NCBI GenBank assembly: GCA_026168455.1
Contig: CM047429.1
Coordinates: forward strand, 4,217,744 to 4,281,743
Reading direction: 5' to 3'
Source of the DNA: Theocolax elegans
Taxonomy: Eukaryota; Arthropoda; Insecta; Hymenoptera; Cerocephalidae
Length of the DNA: 64,000 nt
Each line of letters starts with the position of its first letter. The stretch's first letter is position 1. Below are positions 45,891-57,039 of this stretch, in pieces. The notes under the pieces were generated by a model that worked only from the letters and a program-made list of their open reading frames with translations, had not been told where the DNA came from and searched no databases. A program made the translations under genes and the position numbers.

Positions 45891-46563
45891 AGTGATAAGT
45901 GATGTATTATAAAATATCTTAAGCACTTTGAATTACAGACCTTTGTTTATATATGTGTGTATATATATGTATTTATTTATATATTTACTTTTATGACAAA
46001 AGACTTGTTAATCAGAAGAAAAACTATATTTTTGTTATTTGTCATTTTACAGAAGTTCATTAGATTTTCATAAATATATAATATAATTAGTACTATTTTC
46101 TTATGTTTTTTTTACCTTAATACTTCCTATAAAATAATTTATTTATTACGCTTTCCTGTAAGAAAGCATAAGTACTTACTTCAAATTGCATATTTTCCCA
46201 ATGCAATATAAATAATAAAGTTAAATTCTTTGTATAAATTAACTGAATAATCTATTTGTTTTAAATTCTAAAATTTCTATTCTTAGAGCAGGATCCTCTA
46301 ACAAATACTAACATAACCTCTACTACAATAAAATTTAATAGATTAAATATTTGTAAAATATTCGTTCTATTTAACAAAATCATAATTAATAATTTATATC
46401 TAACTGTTAATGTATGTTACATCGGTACACATGTTCGTTAATAACAGTAAACTTAATATAAATAGATCGTAAAATCGTTGCGGACTTTCTTAACGTTATC
46501 CCAAAGTATAAGGTGTCGAAAAGAGTACCCCACTTCGTTTAGCACCCGAAAAAGACGTGCCAT
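45891..46563. other. AT-rich, no gene recognised
   Basis: This is sequence downstream of the 45890 stop. A polyadenylation-like AATAAA is at 46210-46220, but nothing else is recognisable. Confidence 0.4.
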
Positions 46564-46728
46564 ACCTCAGAAAAGTCGCACCGGTATAGATATTATATAT
46601 ACTAATTCGAGAGTTGACTATCACCGATAATATCGATACTGTCATTTGTTTTTCTTGTGATCGACGCTTCTTTTTGTAGGCATCATAGTGGGTATCGTGT
46701 TTTATGCTGCAAACCTTTTTCCGTGAAT
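46564..46728. repeat. 165-bp unique segment, copy 2
   Basis: Second copy of the segment at 42500-42663, in the same orientation and immediately preceding the second satellite array. Confidence 0.93.
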
Positions 46729-47755
46729 TACGGGATTTTTTTGATATTTCGAGAATATCTGAGGAAATTCGTGATGACTCTATCAATTACGGGATTTCCT
46801 GGATCTTTCGGGAATTTCTGAGGAAATTCGGGATAACACCAATAATAACGGAATTTCCTGGATATTTCGGGAATTTCTGAGGTATTTCTGAATAACTCTA
46901 CTAAATAAGGGATTTCCTGGATATTTCGGGAATTTCTGAAATATTTCAGAAAGACTCCACTAATTATGGTATTTCCTGGATATTTCGGGAATATCTGAGG
47001 AAATTCGGTATGAATCTACCAATTACGGGATTTCCTGGATCTTTTGGGAATTCCGAGGTACTTCGGGATGATTCTACCAATTACGGGATTTCCTGGATAT
47101 TACGCGAATTTCTGTGGAAATTCGGGATGAATCTACTAATTACGGAATTTCCCTTATATTTCGGGAATTTCTGAAATATTTCAGAGAGACTCCACTAATT
47201 ACGGGATTTCCTGGATATTTCGGGAATTTCTGAGGAATTTCTGGATAACTCTACAAATTAAGGGATTTCCTGGATATTTCGGGAATTTCTGATGTATTTC
47301 GAAATGTCTCCACTAATTGTGGTATTTCCTGGATATTTCGGAAATTTCTGATTTATTTCGGGATGACGCTACGAATTACGGGATTTCCTGGATATTTCGG
47401 GAATTTCTGAGGTATTTCGAAATGTCTCCACTAATTGTGGAATTTCCTGGTTATTTCGGGAGTTTCTGAAATATTTAAAAAAAAAACTCCACTAATTATG
47501 GTATTTCCTGGATATTTCGGGAATTTATGTGGTATTTTTGGATAACTCTACAAATTAAGGGATTTCCTGGATATTTCGGGAATTTCTGAGGTATTTCGAA
47601 ATGTCTCCACTAATTGTGGAATTTCCAGGATATTTCGGGAATTTATGAGGTATTTCGGGATGACGCTACAAGTTACGGGATTTCCTAGAAATTTTGGGAA
47701 TTGCTGAAATATTTCAGAAAGGCTCCACTAATTACGGGATTTCCTGGATATTTTT
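46728..47755. repeat. 59-bp satellite array 2
   Basis: About 17 copies of the same 59-bp unit as array 1. The stretch 46803-47310 reproduces the exact order of variant units found at 41322-41825 (including the rare GGATAACACCAATAATAACG unit). The arrays therefore share a segmental duplication rather than just a common monomer. Confidence 0.96.
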
Positions 47756-48289
47756 TATTTTAATACCTTGTTTTAATATATTAATATTTTTGTCTTCAAT
47801 ATTATTTTTGTTTACTATTTCTTGTTTTTGTTTTCTGTCAATACTTATTTTTACAGTATCTTTGTTTTTAATTCTTCTTTATAATTTTGAGATTCTTCTA
47901 TTACATTTTCTTTTGATATTGTATTTTTTTCAATATTGTGTCCCAAACCTTGTTTTAATCGCGAGCGAAGCGAGCGTTTTTGGCTAGTAATGTATTAAAT
48001 GTTAATTATCATAAAATGTTTTCAGATATTTCGTTATTAATTAGTCATTTTAAGTAAATTAATAAAATGAATTTGATACATTAAAACTGAACAAAAGTTA
48101 ATTGTTTTTCGATTTTACCTCTTTGAATAATTCTACGAAATGCACTTATAATATAAGTTACGCTCATATTGCATCAATCAAGCAGTTGTATAAAATATAT
48201 GATTCTATTTTTCATAATAATACATGATGGAATCAATATTGCTAGAAGATTATAACACTATTAGTTTACCACACTGATGATAGCAATAG
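47756..48289. other. AT-rich, no gene recognised
   Basis: Only CGCGAGCGAAGCGAGCG (47960) stands out, a short GC-rich palindrome-like word in AT-rich sequence. Confidence 0.45.
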
Positions 48290-49330
48290 TATTTAAACAT
48301 TACTTTAATAAAGCAACGAAACTGGTTTAATACATGTTCTGATTACATTAAAATTATATGACTTAATTATTGGTAGATCATACAGTTTTTCACTAATCTT
48401 TCCGCAATATTTCTACCATAATGATGTAAAAGTTTAAATTATAAATATTTTGTCCATGCATCTACAATATTCAAAAATCATGAATTTAAGTTCAACATTA
48501 TTTAAATGCTACTTGAATAAAGAAAACAAACTTGTTGTATACTGGAATATTGTTAGATCATAGAGTATATTATTAATATTGATGTAATATTTCTGACGTA
48601 TTGCTGTGTGAGTTTAAATTGTTAATATTTTGTCAATGTATCTACAATATCTTTTTCAATCTACAATACTGAAAAATTATGTATTCATGCTCCAAATTAT
48701 TTAAGTGTTAATTTAAAAAAGCAAATAAACTTGTTATATACATGCTCCGATCAAATTGAAGCAATGCAAGTGATTTGTGTCATAATGCTGTATGAGTTTG
48801 AATTATGAATATTTTGTCAATGAATCTACAATATTTTTTTCAATCTACAATATTGAAAAATCATCTATTCGATTTGAGTATTATTTCAATATTTCTTCAA
48901 TAAAGCAAACAAACTTATTGTACAAGTGTTCTGATTGTATTGAAGTAACACAACTTGAATATTGGTAGATCATATAGTATTTTACTAATATTGCTACAAT
49001 TTTTGTGCCACAATGCTGCGTGAGTTTGAATCATAAATATTTTGCCAAAATATCATCAATATTGAAAAATGATGTATTCAAGTTTAACATTATTTAAATG
49101 TTAATTTAATAAAGCAATAATAAAGCAAGCAAAATTGTTTTTGTACACTTGTTCGGTTTATATATATTGAAATAGTACAACTGGAATATTGGTAGATCAT
49201 AGAGTATTTTACTCATATTACTTTAATGTTTGTGTTATATTGCTTTGTTAGTTTGAATTGTAGCTATTTGTCAATGTATTCTCAATATTAAAATATCATA
49301 TATGGATGGTCAATATCATAGCAATACTTG
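48290..49330. repeat. ~200-bp imperfect tandem repeat (about five copies)
   Basis: The phrase TAAAGCAAACAAACTTGTTGTA and its variants recur at about 48309, 48517, 48716, 48901 and 49121 (spacing 185-220 bases). They are followed in each unit by TGGTAGATCATA, a GCAATATTT/GTAATATTT word, GTTTGAATT, TATTTTGTCAATG and a TCTACAATATT word. Copies are diverged with indels, as in an old satellite. Confidence 0.85.
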
Positions 49331-49505
49331 AGAAACATTGTACAACCAGATATGATTTTGAAATATTGTCACAATATTACTGCAATATGAGTTTTAAATA
49401 TTGGCGTTGACAATATTGCAGTAATATGGTAACAATATTTGTAATATTGGGCAATGTTGTAACAATATGAAAATATTGTAGCAATATTGCTAAAATATGA
49501 AGTGC
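49331..49505. repeat. AATATTG-rich low-complexity field
   Basis: About twelve occurrences of CAATATT/AATATTG within 175 bases, many as the palindrome CAATATTG. A similar field is at 39440-39560. Confidence 0.85.
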
Positions 49506-49977
49506 TGTCTGGGTAGCGTAGACATTTGTAATGATAATATATGTGCGTGTGTGCGTCTACACTTTTTTTTTATGTTATTTAACGTCGCTCTATTTATGCT
49601 GCCAGGGCTAATCAGCGACGGAGGTGAACGGTGTGTCTGTAAACAAAGCACATGTAGTTGAGCACAGTGGTGCTTGTGTCCATCGGAAGATATCATCGGT
49701 CACTGTAATTAGTCTAATAATTATAGTTTCCTGTCCTCCCGATGGAACCACCGCGATCCTCTTTACATCTTCGCGTCCGTAACGTTCCCTATAGTTCAGA
49801 TGCCCGTGCCTCTCATGCACTGACAAGTGCACGAAACGCACGCGCACCTGAACTGGTGTCACATTATAGTGACACGCCGAGCCACTGAGTCGCGGCAGGG
49901 TTACCATTTAGGGTTTTTCTGTCCTCTATTATCTAATGTAAATAAGATATGTGTGCATCTACACTATACTTAACTAC
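49506..49977. other. GC-richer spacer, no gene recognised
   Basis: Roughly 49570-49910 is GC-richer than its neighbours and contains GTGTCACATTATAGTGACAC at about 49857, a perfect 20-base inverted repeat except for its centre. The open frames here have no recognisable domain. Confidence 0.45.
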
Positions 49978-50113
49978 AAAGCAAAACTATCATACTTATC
50001 TGTTAAACTTAACTTTCATACTAACCAATTAAAGTTACTACAACAATACTTATTTATAAAACTGAAATACAATATCCAACTTTCAAAATTTAATATAAAA
50101 TATAAAATTACAG

Positions 50114-50622
50114 AGAAGAGCATGTACAGAAATTGAAACACCGAATGGATGGTTTAGTCGAGCACGGTGAATGGGAATGTTATGAAATCATTGAAAGTGA
50201 TTATAAAATAGATGAGATTAAGGACTGCATTATATATTATATTACAGAATTCGTTGCAAGAAAAATGTTTAAATTTTCATTGTGTGAGAGTTGCAAAAAT
50301 GCTTTTACATTATCACATGAAAATTTGATTCATGGATTGAGCGAATCTCTGTTTAAATCTGTTTAAATTATTCCAAACCATTGAATATTTTTTTCAACAA
50401 AATTTGGAATCTTCAAATATTTATGACATAGTCATAGAAGACCTTTTGAATAGTAATTTTAACTTTACATTCCCCTGTAAAAGGCATAAATACGATATTA
50501 TTTCTTATTGTATTTATTATTACATTACTTTAAGTATGCGGCAATGTGTTAAAGTAAAAAATAGAGATTTTAAAATACTAAGCAAGGAGAAAAAGAAAAT
50601 AGCAAAATTATATAATAAATAA
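50114..50622 (+). pseudogene. P-like transposase, last exon
   Basis: The exon opens in the phase left by 37185 and encodes EEHVQKLKHRMDG, VARKMFKFSLCESC and, after a frame change, NLESSNIYDIVIEDL, FTFPCKRHKYDIIS and MRQCVKVKN...EKKKIAKLYNK before TAA at 50620-50622. Cys pairs followed by a basic end are what P/THAP9-type transposases show at the C-terminus. The frame change is explained by a 10-bp tandem duplication TCTGTTTAAATCTGTTTAAA at about 50345-50366. A second, more damaged copy lies at 51953-52423. Confidence 0.8.
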
Positions 50623-51943
50623 AGAAGTATTTTCAGAAATTTACGTATAATATATCAATTATTAAAATTACGATTTTTCTAATTCAAGAAATTTTTGATA
50701 ATATTACAATAAAATATTGATGTTATTAATTAATAATAAAATAAAAAATGAACGAAATCCTGCTGCGCGTCAAATGCTAGTGCGTATACTATACAGAAAC
50801 TACAGCTGATTCACACACACACTACGATGAACAAACTTGGAATCTTTATTTATTTTTTCATTAAGAATGGGTTGACTTTTTCAAAAAATCTCTCTGCAAC
50901 GCTTTAAAAATTTTTTATCGCTAAGTGAACGAGATTTATAGGCTCCCGCACGCGTAAGCAATCGCCCGTTAGCTTCCTCGCCGTCGCGCGCGGGCGAGAT
51001 CCGTCGATTCCTAACTTAAAGTTATAGCCGTAAAGAGAGAGTCTTTACGGCTTCGGCGGCTCGCGAGTGGTGCACCACGTACCTTATCTCCCCGTCGATG
51101 CGCTTGGCTTCGCCTGTTTCCCTACTCTCCGTCGGGCTCTCGCGCGCGGCAACTTCGCCGTCCTCGCAGGTTCCTGGGAGTCTCTGGAGCTGTGCTCTCG
51201 ACACCAGCACACTCACTCCACAAAATCACTCGTTCTTTACGGCACGAAACCCAGAACCCGAGCAAGAATCCGCGATAACGATTCTTGTTCTCTTGCCGCG
51301 AATTCAAGGAAGGCGTTACCGGCGACGTGTCTATCTACGATGACTCGCATAAACTCTCTATCTACTCTCCTCAGTCAGCTTGCGCGTCGGACCATTATTA
51401 GTCCTTACGCGGCTTACGCGCGGGCTTTCCCGATCACCTACGAGCTTTTCCGATCGTCACTCGCGCTCGTTATAAGGTATAGCTTCATACGCATAAGAGT
51501 ATGTAGCTTACCTTTACACCCCCTCCCAGATTCCACGTACACTGGACGTGTGTATCTGAGATTCGCGGGTGCAGGATCGGGATAGGGCTCGGATGCCAAT
51601 CTTTGCCACGGAACTTCTGAGATCTAGTCGTCCAGAACGAGCTAGGGGCTCTCAATTTGCTCGTTCCGTGGCAGAGGAGAGTTTAATCCAAAAGGAGCCT
51701 TCAGAGATGGGTGTCGGCTGCTAGCCTTGGTACTGTCCGGGTATTCCCTTATTCCGGGTTCTTCCTTGGACGCCCCTACCGCGCTTCCGTTCTGATTCAC
51801 TAACGCTAGTGCGCGGTTTTATGGCCCTGTTTGTCGGACGGACGACCACCCTAGCGGTTTTCCGCGACGACCTTTTCCCTTTTCGTCGGAACGCTCGCTG
51901 TGGGCCTCGGCTCCCCGCTGGAGCGGGCCGGAGAGTACATTTT
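50148..51943. repeat. 1.8-kb tandem duplication, copy 1
   Basis: Sequence from about 50148 to 51943 is repeated at about 51957-53745, offset 1,801-1,803 bases. The middle (50404-51290) is essentially identical to its partner. It joins the P-like last exon, a ~320-bp AT-rich spacer, the truncated family A LTR and the end of family A pol. From about 51590 to the junction at 51943, copy 1 differs from copy 2 mostly by missing single bases. Confidence 0.92.
50945..51518 (-). repeat. Truncated family A LTR, duplicate copy 1
   Basis: The minus strand from 51518 begins TGTAAAGGTAAGCTACATAC and follows the LTR at 8010 for about 575 bases, ending in the GGCGAGGAAGCTAACGGGCG region. The remaining ~400 bases to the TTACA end are missing. 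A GGGAGGGGGT polypurine tract precedes it (51519-51528, minus strand), so it is a 3' LTR. The plus-strand frames at 51067-51585 are antisense shadows. Confidence 0.88.
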
Positions 51944-52745
51944 TTACGAGCAGTAGAAATTTTAGTCGAGCACGTGATGGGAATGTTATGAAATATGAAG
52001 TGATTCGATGAGGGGTTAGCGGAGCTGCATTATATTATATTACAGAATTCGTTGCAAGAAAAAAGGTTTAAATTTCAATGTGTTGAGAGTTGCAAAAATG
52101 CTTTTACATTAATCACAGAACAGTTTGATTCATGGATTGAGCGAATCTCTGTTTAAATCTGTTTAAAATTATTCCAAACCATTGAATATTTTTTTCAACA
52201 AAATTTGGAATCTTCAAATATTTATGACATAGTCATAGAAGACCTTTTGAATAGTAATTTTAACTTTACATTCCCCTGTAAAAGGCATAAATACGATATT
52301 ATTTCTTATTGTATTTATTATTACATTACTTTAAGTATGCGGCAATGTGTTAAAGTAAAAAATAGAGATTTTAAAATACTAAGCAAGGAGAAAAAGAAAA
52401 TAGCAAAATTATATAATAAATAAAGAAGTATTTTCAGAAATTTACGTATAATATATCAATTATTAAAATTACGATTTTTCTAATTCAAGAAATTTTTGAT
52501 AATATTACAATAAAATATTGATGTTATTAATTAATAATAAAATAAAAAATGAACGAAATCCTGCTGCGCGTCAAATGCTAGTGCGTATACTATACAGAAA
52601 CTACAGCTGATTCACACACACACTACGATGAACAAACTTGGAATCTTTATTTATTTTTTCATTAAGAATGGGTTGACTTTTTCAAAAAATCTCTCTGCAA
52701 CGCTTTAAAAATTTTTTATCGCTAAGTGAACGAGATTTATAGGCT

Positions 52746-53321
52746 CCCGCACGCGTAAGCAATCGCCCGTTAGCTTCCTCGCCGTCGCGCGCGGGCGAGA
52801 TCCGTCGATTCCTAACTTAAAGTTATAGCCGTAAAGAGAGAGTCTTTACGGCTTCGGCGGCTCGCGAGTGGTGCACCACGTACCTTATCTCCCCGTCGAT
52901 GCGCTTGGCTTCGCCTGTTTCCCTACTCTCCGTCGGGCTCTCGCGCGCGGCAACTTCGCCGTCCTCGCAGGTTCCTGGGAGTCTCTGGAGCTGTGCTCTC
53001 GACACCAGCACACTCACTCCACAAAATCACTCGTTCTTTACGGCACGAAACCCAGAACCCGAGCAAGAATCCGCGATAACGATTCTTGTCCTCTTGCCAC
53101 GAATTAGCAAGGAAGGCGTTACCGGCGACGTGTCTATGTACGATGACTCGCATAAACTCTCTATCTACTCTCCTCAGTCAGCTTGCGCGTCGGACCATTA
53201 TTAGTCCTTACGCGACTTACGCGCGGGCTTTCCCGATCACCTACGAGCTTTTCCGATCGTCACTCGCGCTCGTTATAAGGTATAGCTTCATACGCATAAG
53301 AGTATGTAGCTTACCTTTACA
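52746..53321 (-). repeat. Truncated family A 3' LTR, duplicate copy 2
   Basis: Same truncated LTR as copy 1, starting at 53321 on the minus strand just after the polypurine tract GGGAGGGGGT (53322-53331). It lies in the correct position as 3' LTR for the pol gene that ends at 53554. The truncation point is the same as in copy 1, so truncation preceded the duplication. Confidence 0.9.
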
Positions 53322-53334
53322 CCCCCTCCCAGAT
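53322..53334 (-). promoter_or_regulatory. Polypurine tract of family A
   Basis: On the minus strand, AATCTGGGAGGGGG lies immediately before the LTR TG. It is the plus-strand priming site for LTR retrotransposon reverse transcription. The duplicated copy is at 51519-51532. Confidence 0.85.
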
Positions 53335-53553
53335 TCCACGTACACTGGACGTGTGTATCTGAGATTCGCGGGTGCAGGATCGGGATAGGGCTCGGATGCC
53401 CAATCTTTGGCCACGGAACTTCTGAGATCTAGTCGTCCAGAACGAGCTAGGGGCTCTCAATTTGCTCGTTCCGTGGCAGAGGAGAGTTTAATCCAAAAGG
53501 AGCCTTCAGAGATGGGTGTCGGCTGCTAGCCTTGGTACTGTCCGGGTATTCCC

Positions 53554-55362
53554 TTATTCCGGGTTCTTCCTTGGACGGCCCCTACCGCGCTTCCGTTCTG
53601 ATTCACTAACGCTAGTGCGCGGTTTTATGGCCCTGTTTGTCGGACGGACGACCACCCTAGCGGTTTTCCGCGGACGACCTTTTCCCTTTTTCGTCGGAAC
53701 GCTCGCTGTGGGCCTCGGCTCCCCGCTGGGAGCGGCCGGAGAGTACATTTTTTCGCTCGGGGTGTCTTCGCTCGCAGGAGGCGGGTCGCTCGTCGCCTCT
53801 TCGTCCATCGTCGGTTGGGCGACGTCGTCTACTTCGGCCAGAGGCATTCCATTGTCGGGCACGTAGGGCTTGAGATGTTCGGCGTGTATCATCTCCTCGT
53901 CGCCTTGCCCGTCCTGAATAAGGTACGTGTTTGAGCCTTTTGTCTGGACAACTACGTATGGGCCTACATACTTTGGTGCCAACTTAGAGGTTGTCTTGTC
54001 AGCGCTGGAAGACTGGACTCTGTTCTTTTTCCATACAAGATCGCCTATCTCAAAGTTTTCGTCTCGACGCCCGGCGTTGAAATATACGGCTTGTCTCGCT
54101 TGAGCTGCGGCGGCATTCTCGGAGGCCACTTTGTGCAACTCGGTTAGCCTGGACAGTCTCTCAGACCAGTTCTGGAGCCGCTGCTGATCAAACCGTTCTT
54201 GTGCGAGCTCTTCTTGCTCTCGCCGGTCCGTGCTAGGTGGCTCTGGCTGTCGACCGTAGTTCAACATTGCCGGGCTCCACCCTGTCGAGCTTTGAACAGC
54301 TGTGTTTATCGCAAACACTAATTCCGGTAGCTTTTCGTCCCAGCTGGTATGCTTTTCCTTGATGTACGAAGCTACCATTGTCTTAAGCATGCGATTCGAC
54401 CTTTCTACGGGGTTTGCTCGAGGGTGGTAAGGAGGTGTCGTCGTATGGTACACTCCCTTCTCTTTGAGATAGTCGTCGACCATCTTGTTTTTGAACTCGA
54501 TCCCATTATCGGAGTGAAATACTTCCGGCGTGCCGAAACGCATGAGGTCACGCTCGTGTAACTCCTTTACTATGGTCTTTGCGTTTGCTTTTCTAATTGG
54601 GACCGCTTCAATCCAGCGCGTAAATAAGTCCTGGAAGACTAGAATGTACTCGAATCCGTGGGTAGAGCGAGGTAATGGTCCAGTCACATCACCTGCGACT
54701 ACCTGCCAAGGTCTTTCGACTACTCTACGGCCCATTAGGCCTCTAGGCGGTTGCTGCTCTACCTTACACTGCTGGCAGATTTGACATTTCCGCACGTAGT
54801 CACCTACCTCCGCGTAGTATCGGGGCCAATAGTATAATCTGGCAACCCGTGCGAAAGTCTTTTCGCGACCTAAGTGGCCAGCAGTTGCATCGTCGTGACA
54901 TTCTCTTAGAATCGATGGGCGATTCTCTTGAGGCACTACCATCTTCCATGCCTCGGGGTCTTCCATGACGTCCTCTAAGGTGGGGTCAGGCCGGTAAGTA
55001 CATAGATTTCCCCCTACTACTTTCCATTCGGGGAATTCCCGTGGTCTCTGTGATACATCGTTTACCCATGCTAGGTACCACGGGTCAACAGTAGTGTCGC
55101 TCCAAGAGACCGAGGCTATCGTCGGCTCTCCTTCTTCATACATTCTGGAGAGCGCGTCTGGAACATGATTAAGCGCACCTTTCTTGTGCTCAATCGTGAA
55201 GGTCTGCGCTTGGAGTTCGAGAGCCCATCTTGCGAGACGACTCGTTGGGTTGCGCATATTGCAGAGCCAACGCAAACTGTTGTGGTCGGTTACGACTCGA
55301 AACTCGTAACCTTCTATATACTGCCTGAACTTCTTTATTGCCCAGACAACGGCTAAACATTC
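53554..55362 (-). pseudogene. pol: Gypsy family A pol: RNase H end, integrase, AT-hook tail
   Basis: The frame continues in phase from the TGA at 55363 and is open to 53554. It holds the RNase H end with VVTDHNSLRW and PDALSRM. The integrase zinc domain has H127, H134, C164 and C167 (HDDATAGHLG...CQICQQC; numbering from the methionine at 55275). The catalytic triad is D196 (VAGDVTGP), D256 (FHSDNGIEF) and E291 (PVERSN). A GPY-type module KYVGPYVVV lies near residue 440. The C-terminal tail (about 500-573) is Pro/Ser-rich and has two AT-hook-like cores, KGKGRPRK and RGRGRPRKNPE. Integrase would insert the element DNA. This is the best-preserved pol region in the window. Confidence 0.93.
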
Positions 55363-57036
55363 TCATTCGGTGACACTGTAATTCCTCTCGGATGGGGACA
55401 AGATCCGACTTGCGTACTCCAAAACTCTTTCGTCTCCATCCACGAGTTGGAGTAGCACAGCCCCTATACCGGTGTCACTGGCGTCTGTCTGCAGTATGTA
55501 CTGCCCATTTGGGACAGGACGCTGCAGAATCGGTGCTGTCATTAAGACGGCCTTGAGCTGTTGGAAGGCTTGCTCTTGCTCATCAAGCCACTCATACCGC
55601 TGGATCTTCTTGGTTAAACGCGTCAAGGGTTCTGCGATTGTCGCGTAATCCGGCATAAATCGCCTATGCCAAGAAGCCATACCGAGGAAACGGCGAAGAT
55701 GTTTAATATTCTTCGGAGCCGGATACTCTTTTATCGGCTCTATCTTGGCGGCACCGGGACGTACTCCGTCCCGGTTTACCAGTACGCCAAGATACTTAAC
55801 CTCTGACTTACAAAAAACGCACTTATCCCGGTTTATTGAAAGTCCAGCTTCTGCCAGTCTTTTAAGGACTTCCTCTAGGTAACGCTTATGATCCTCGAAT
55901 GTCTCCGACACGACGATAATATCATCAAGGTAAGCATAAGCGTGCGGCGCCAGGTCTGGTCCTACGACTTGGTCTATCATCCGTTGAAAGGTCGCCCCCG
56001 CGTATGCCAATCCGTACGGCATCCTCGTGAACTGGAACAGTCCCAATCCAGGAACTGTGAAAGCAGTAATAGGGCGCGACTCGACTTGCAACGGTATCTG
56101 ATGATAGGCGCAATTCATGTCGAGAGTGGAGATATAGCGAGCCTCTCTTAGTTTGCGCAGTATATCGTGCATGAAAGGCAAAGGATATGCATCTGGTTTT
56201 GTTAAAGCGTTGACTTTCCTGAAGTCGATACAAAACCGTCTAGAATTGTCATCCTTTCTCGCCATCACCACTTGGCGGTGCATTTCTTCTTGGATTTTGT
56301 CCGAGACCGGGTAGTACCGCTGCTTGATCGGATTAGCTGATCCGACGTCGATTGTGTGCTCGACGTCGTGAGATCGACCGATATTTGGCATGGTGTTGGA
56401 TAGAACTCGGTCCAACAGCTGACGCAATTCCTCGCGTTGACTGTCGGTTGCGTCAGCAACCCCTGCTGACGACAAGGAAGCCGTACCCCCGTCCAAGCTA
56501 GCTACCTCTAACTGGACGTGGGCTTTGCTGCTTTTGAGGAACAGCTGATCAGCGTCTGGGTCTAGAACTGCACGAAATGCACTTACGAAATTGACTCCTG
56601 CGTAACATTCGGCGTCCAGATTTGGCATAATGGCAACCCTGAGCTCCTTGGTCTCACCACCGATGGTGAAAGGCAACATTACGTGCCCACTCAGTGGTTG
56701 TGCATGTCCATCAGCCAATTTCACTCTCCCCGCGTTTTCGGTAGAGAGCGATTTTCCCAGGGCAGTAGCGATTGTGAGGCCATTAGACCCCATTACCGTC
56801 GTCGAAGCTCCTGGATCGTACAGGGCTCTGATCCGGAAATCGCCTATTTCCGCTTGGAGCCACCAGCGCGTCTCGTCCTCTGGACGGTAACTCCGGTGTG
56901 GCTCCTGCTGACCTTGAGGACTAGAATCTTGGGAATCGATTCCCTTCCTGTGCTCCTCTGGCTTCATCGAGTCTACCCCGCCGCGGATGAGCTCCATGCG
57001 GTCTCGTTCATTCCGTGGGCCCGAGCTTCTGGGCAT
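55363..57036 (-). pseudogene. pol: Gypsy family A pol: protease and reverse transcriptase
   Basis: 557 codons read from 57036. They carry retropepsin-like ALYDPGASTTVMG (residues 72-83), the RT with FCIDFRKVNAL (268-278), STLDMNCAYHQIP (303-315; catalytic D306), MPYGL (339-343), YLDD (369-372) and KYLGVLV, then the start of RNase H with QTDASDTGIGAVLL. The first methionine is probably not a true start: pol in this family is joined to gag by a -1 frame relation, and the open frame extends into the gag end at 57040-57160. A TGA at 55363-55365 stops the frame within RNase H. Upstream of VMARKDDNSR about 20 residues that normally end in SPWSSP appear deleted in frame. RT copies element RNA to DNA; this copy is inactive as it stands. 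Confidence 0.93.
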
Positions 57037-57039
57037 CTC

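Larger units (their letters stand above)
37186..50113 (+). other. 12.9-kb intron of the P-like gene, filled by insertions
   Basis: The donor AATTACAG/GTAAAT at 37185 leaves two bases of a codon. The acceptor TTACAG at 50108-50113 supplies the third base, and the frame then continues EEHVQKLKHRMDG. Within the intron, a 47-bp sequence (AACTATCATACTTATCTGTT within 37288-37334) is repeated at 49978-50024 with two mismatches. Between the two copies lie a foldback MITE, two satellite arrays, a separate gene relic and another tandem repeat. Confidence 0.65.
51953..53750. repeat. 1.8-kb tandem duplication, copy 2
   Basis: This is the downstream copy, whose right end runs into the intact pol gene. 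Its left end (51957-52150) is a scrambled version of 50148-50345 with several small indels. The better-preserved version of each shared segment is the one further from the junction, so damage clusters at 51590-52150 around the junction. Confidence 0.92.
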
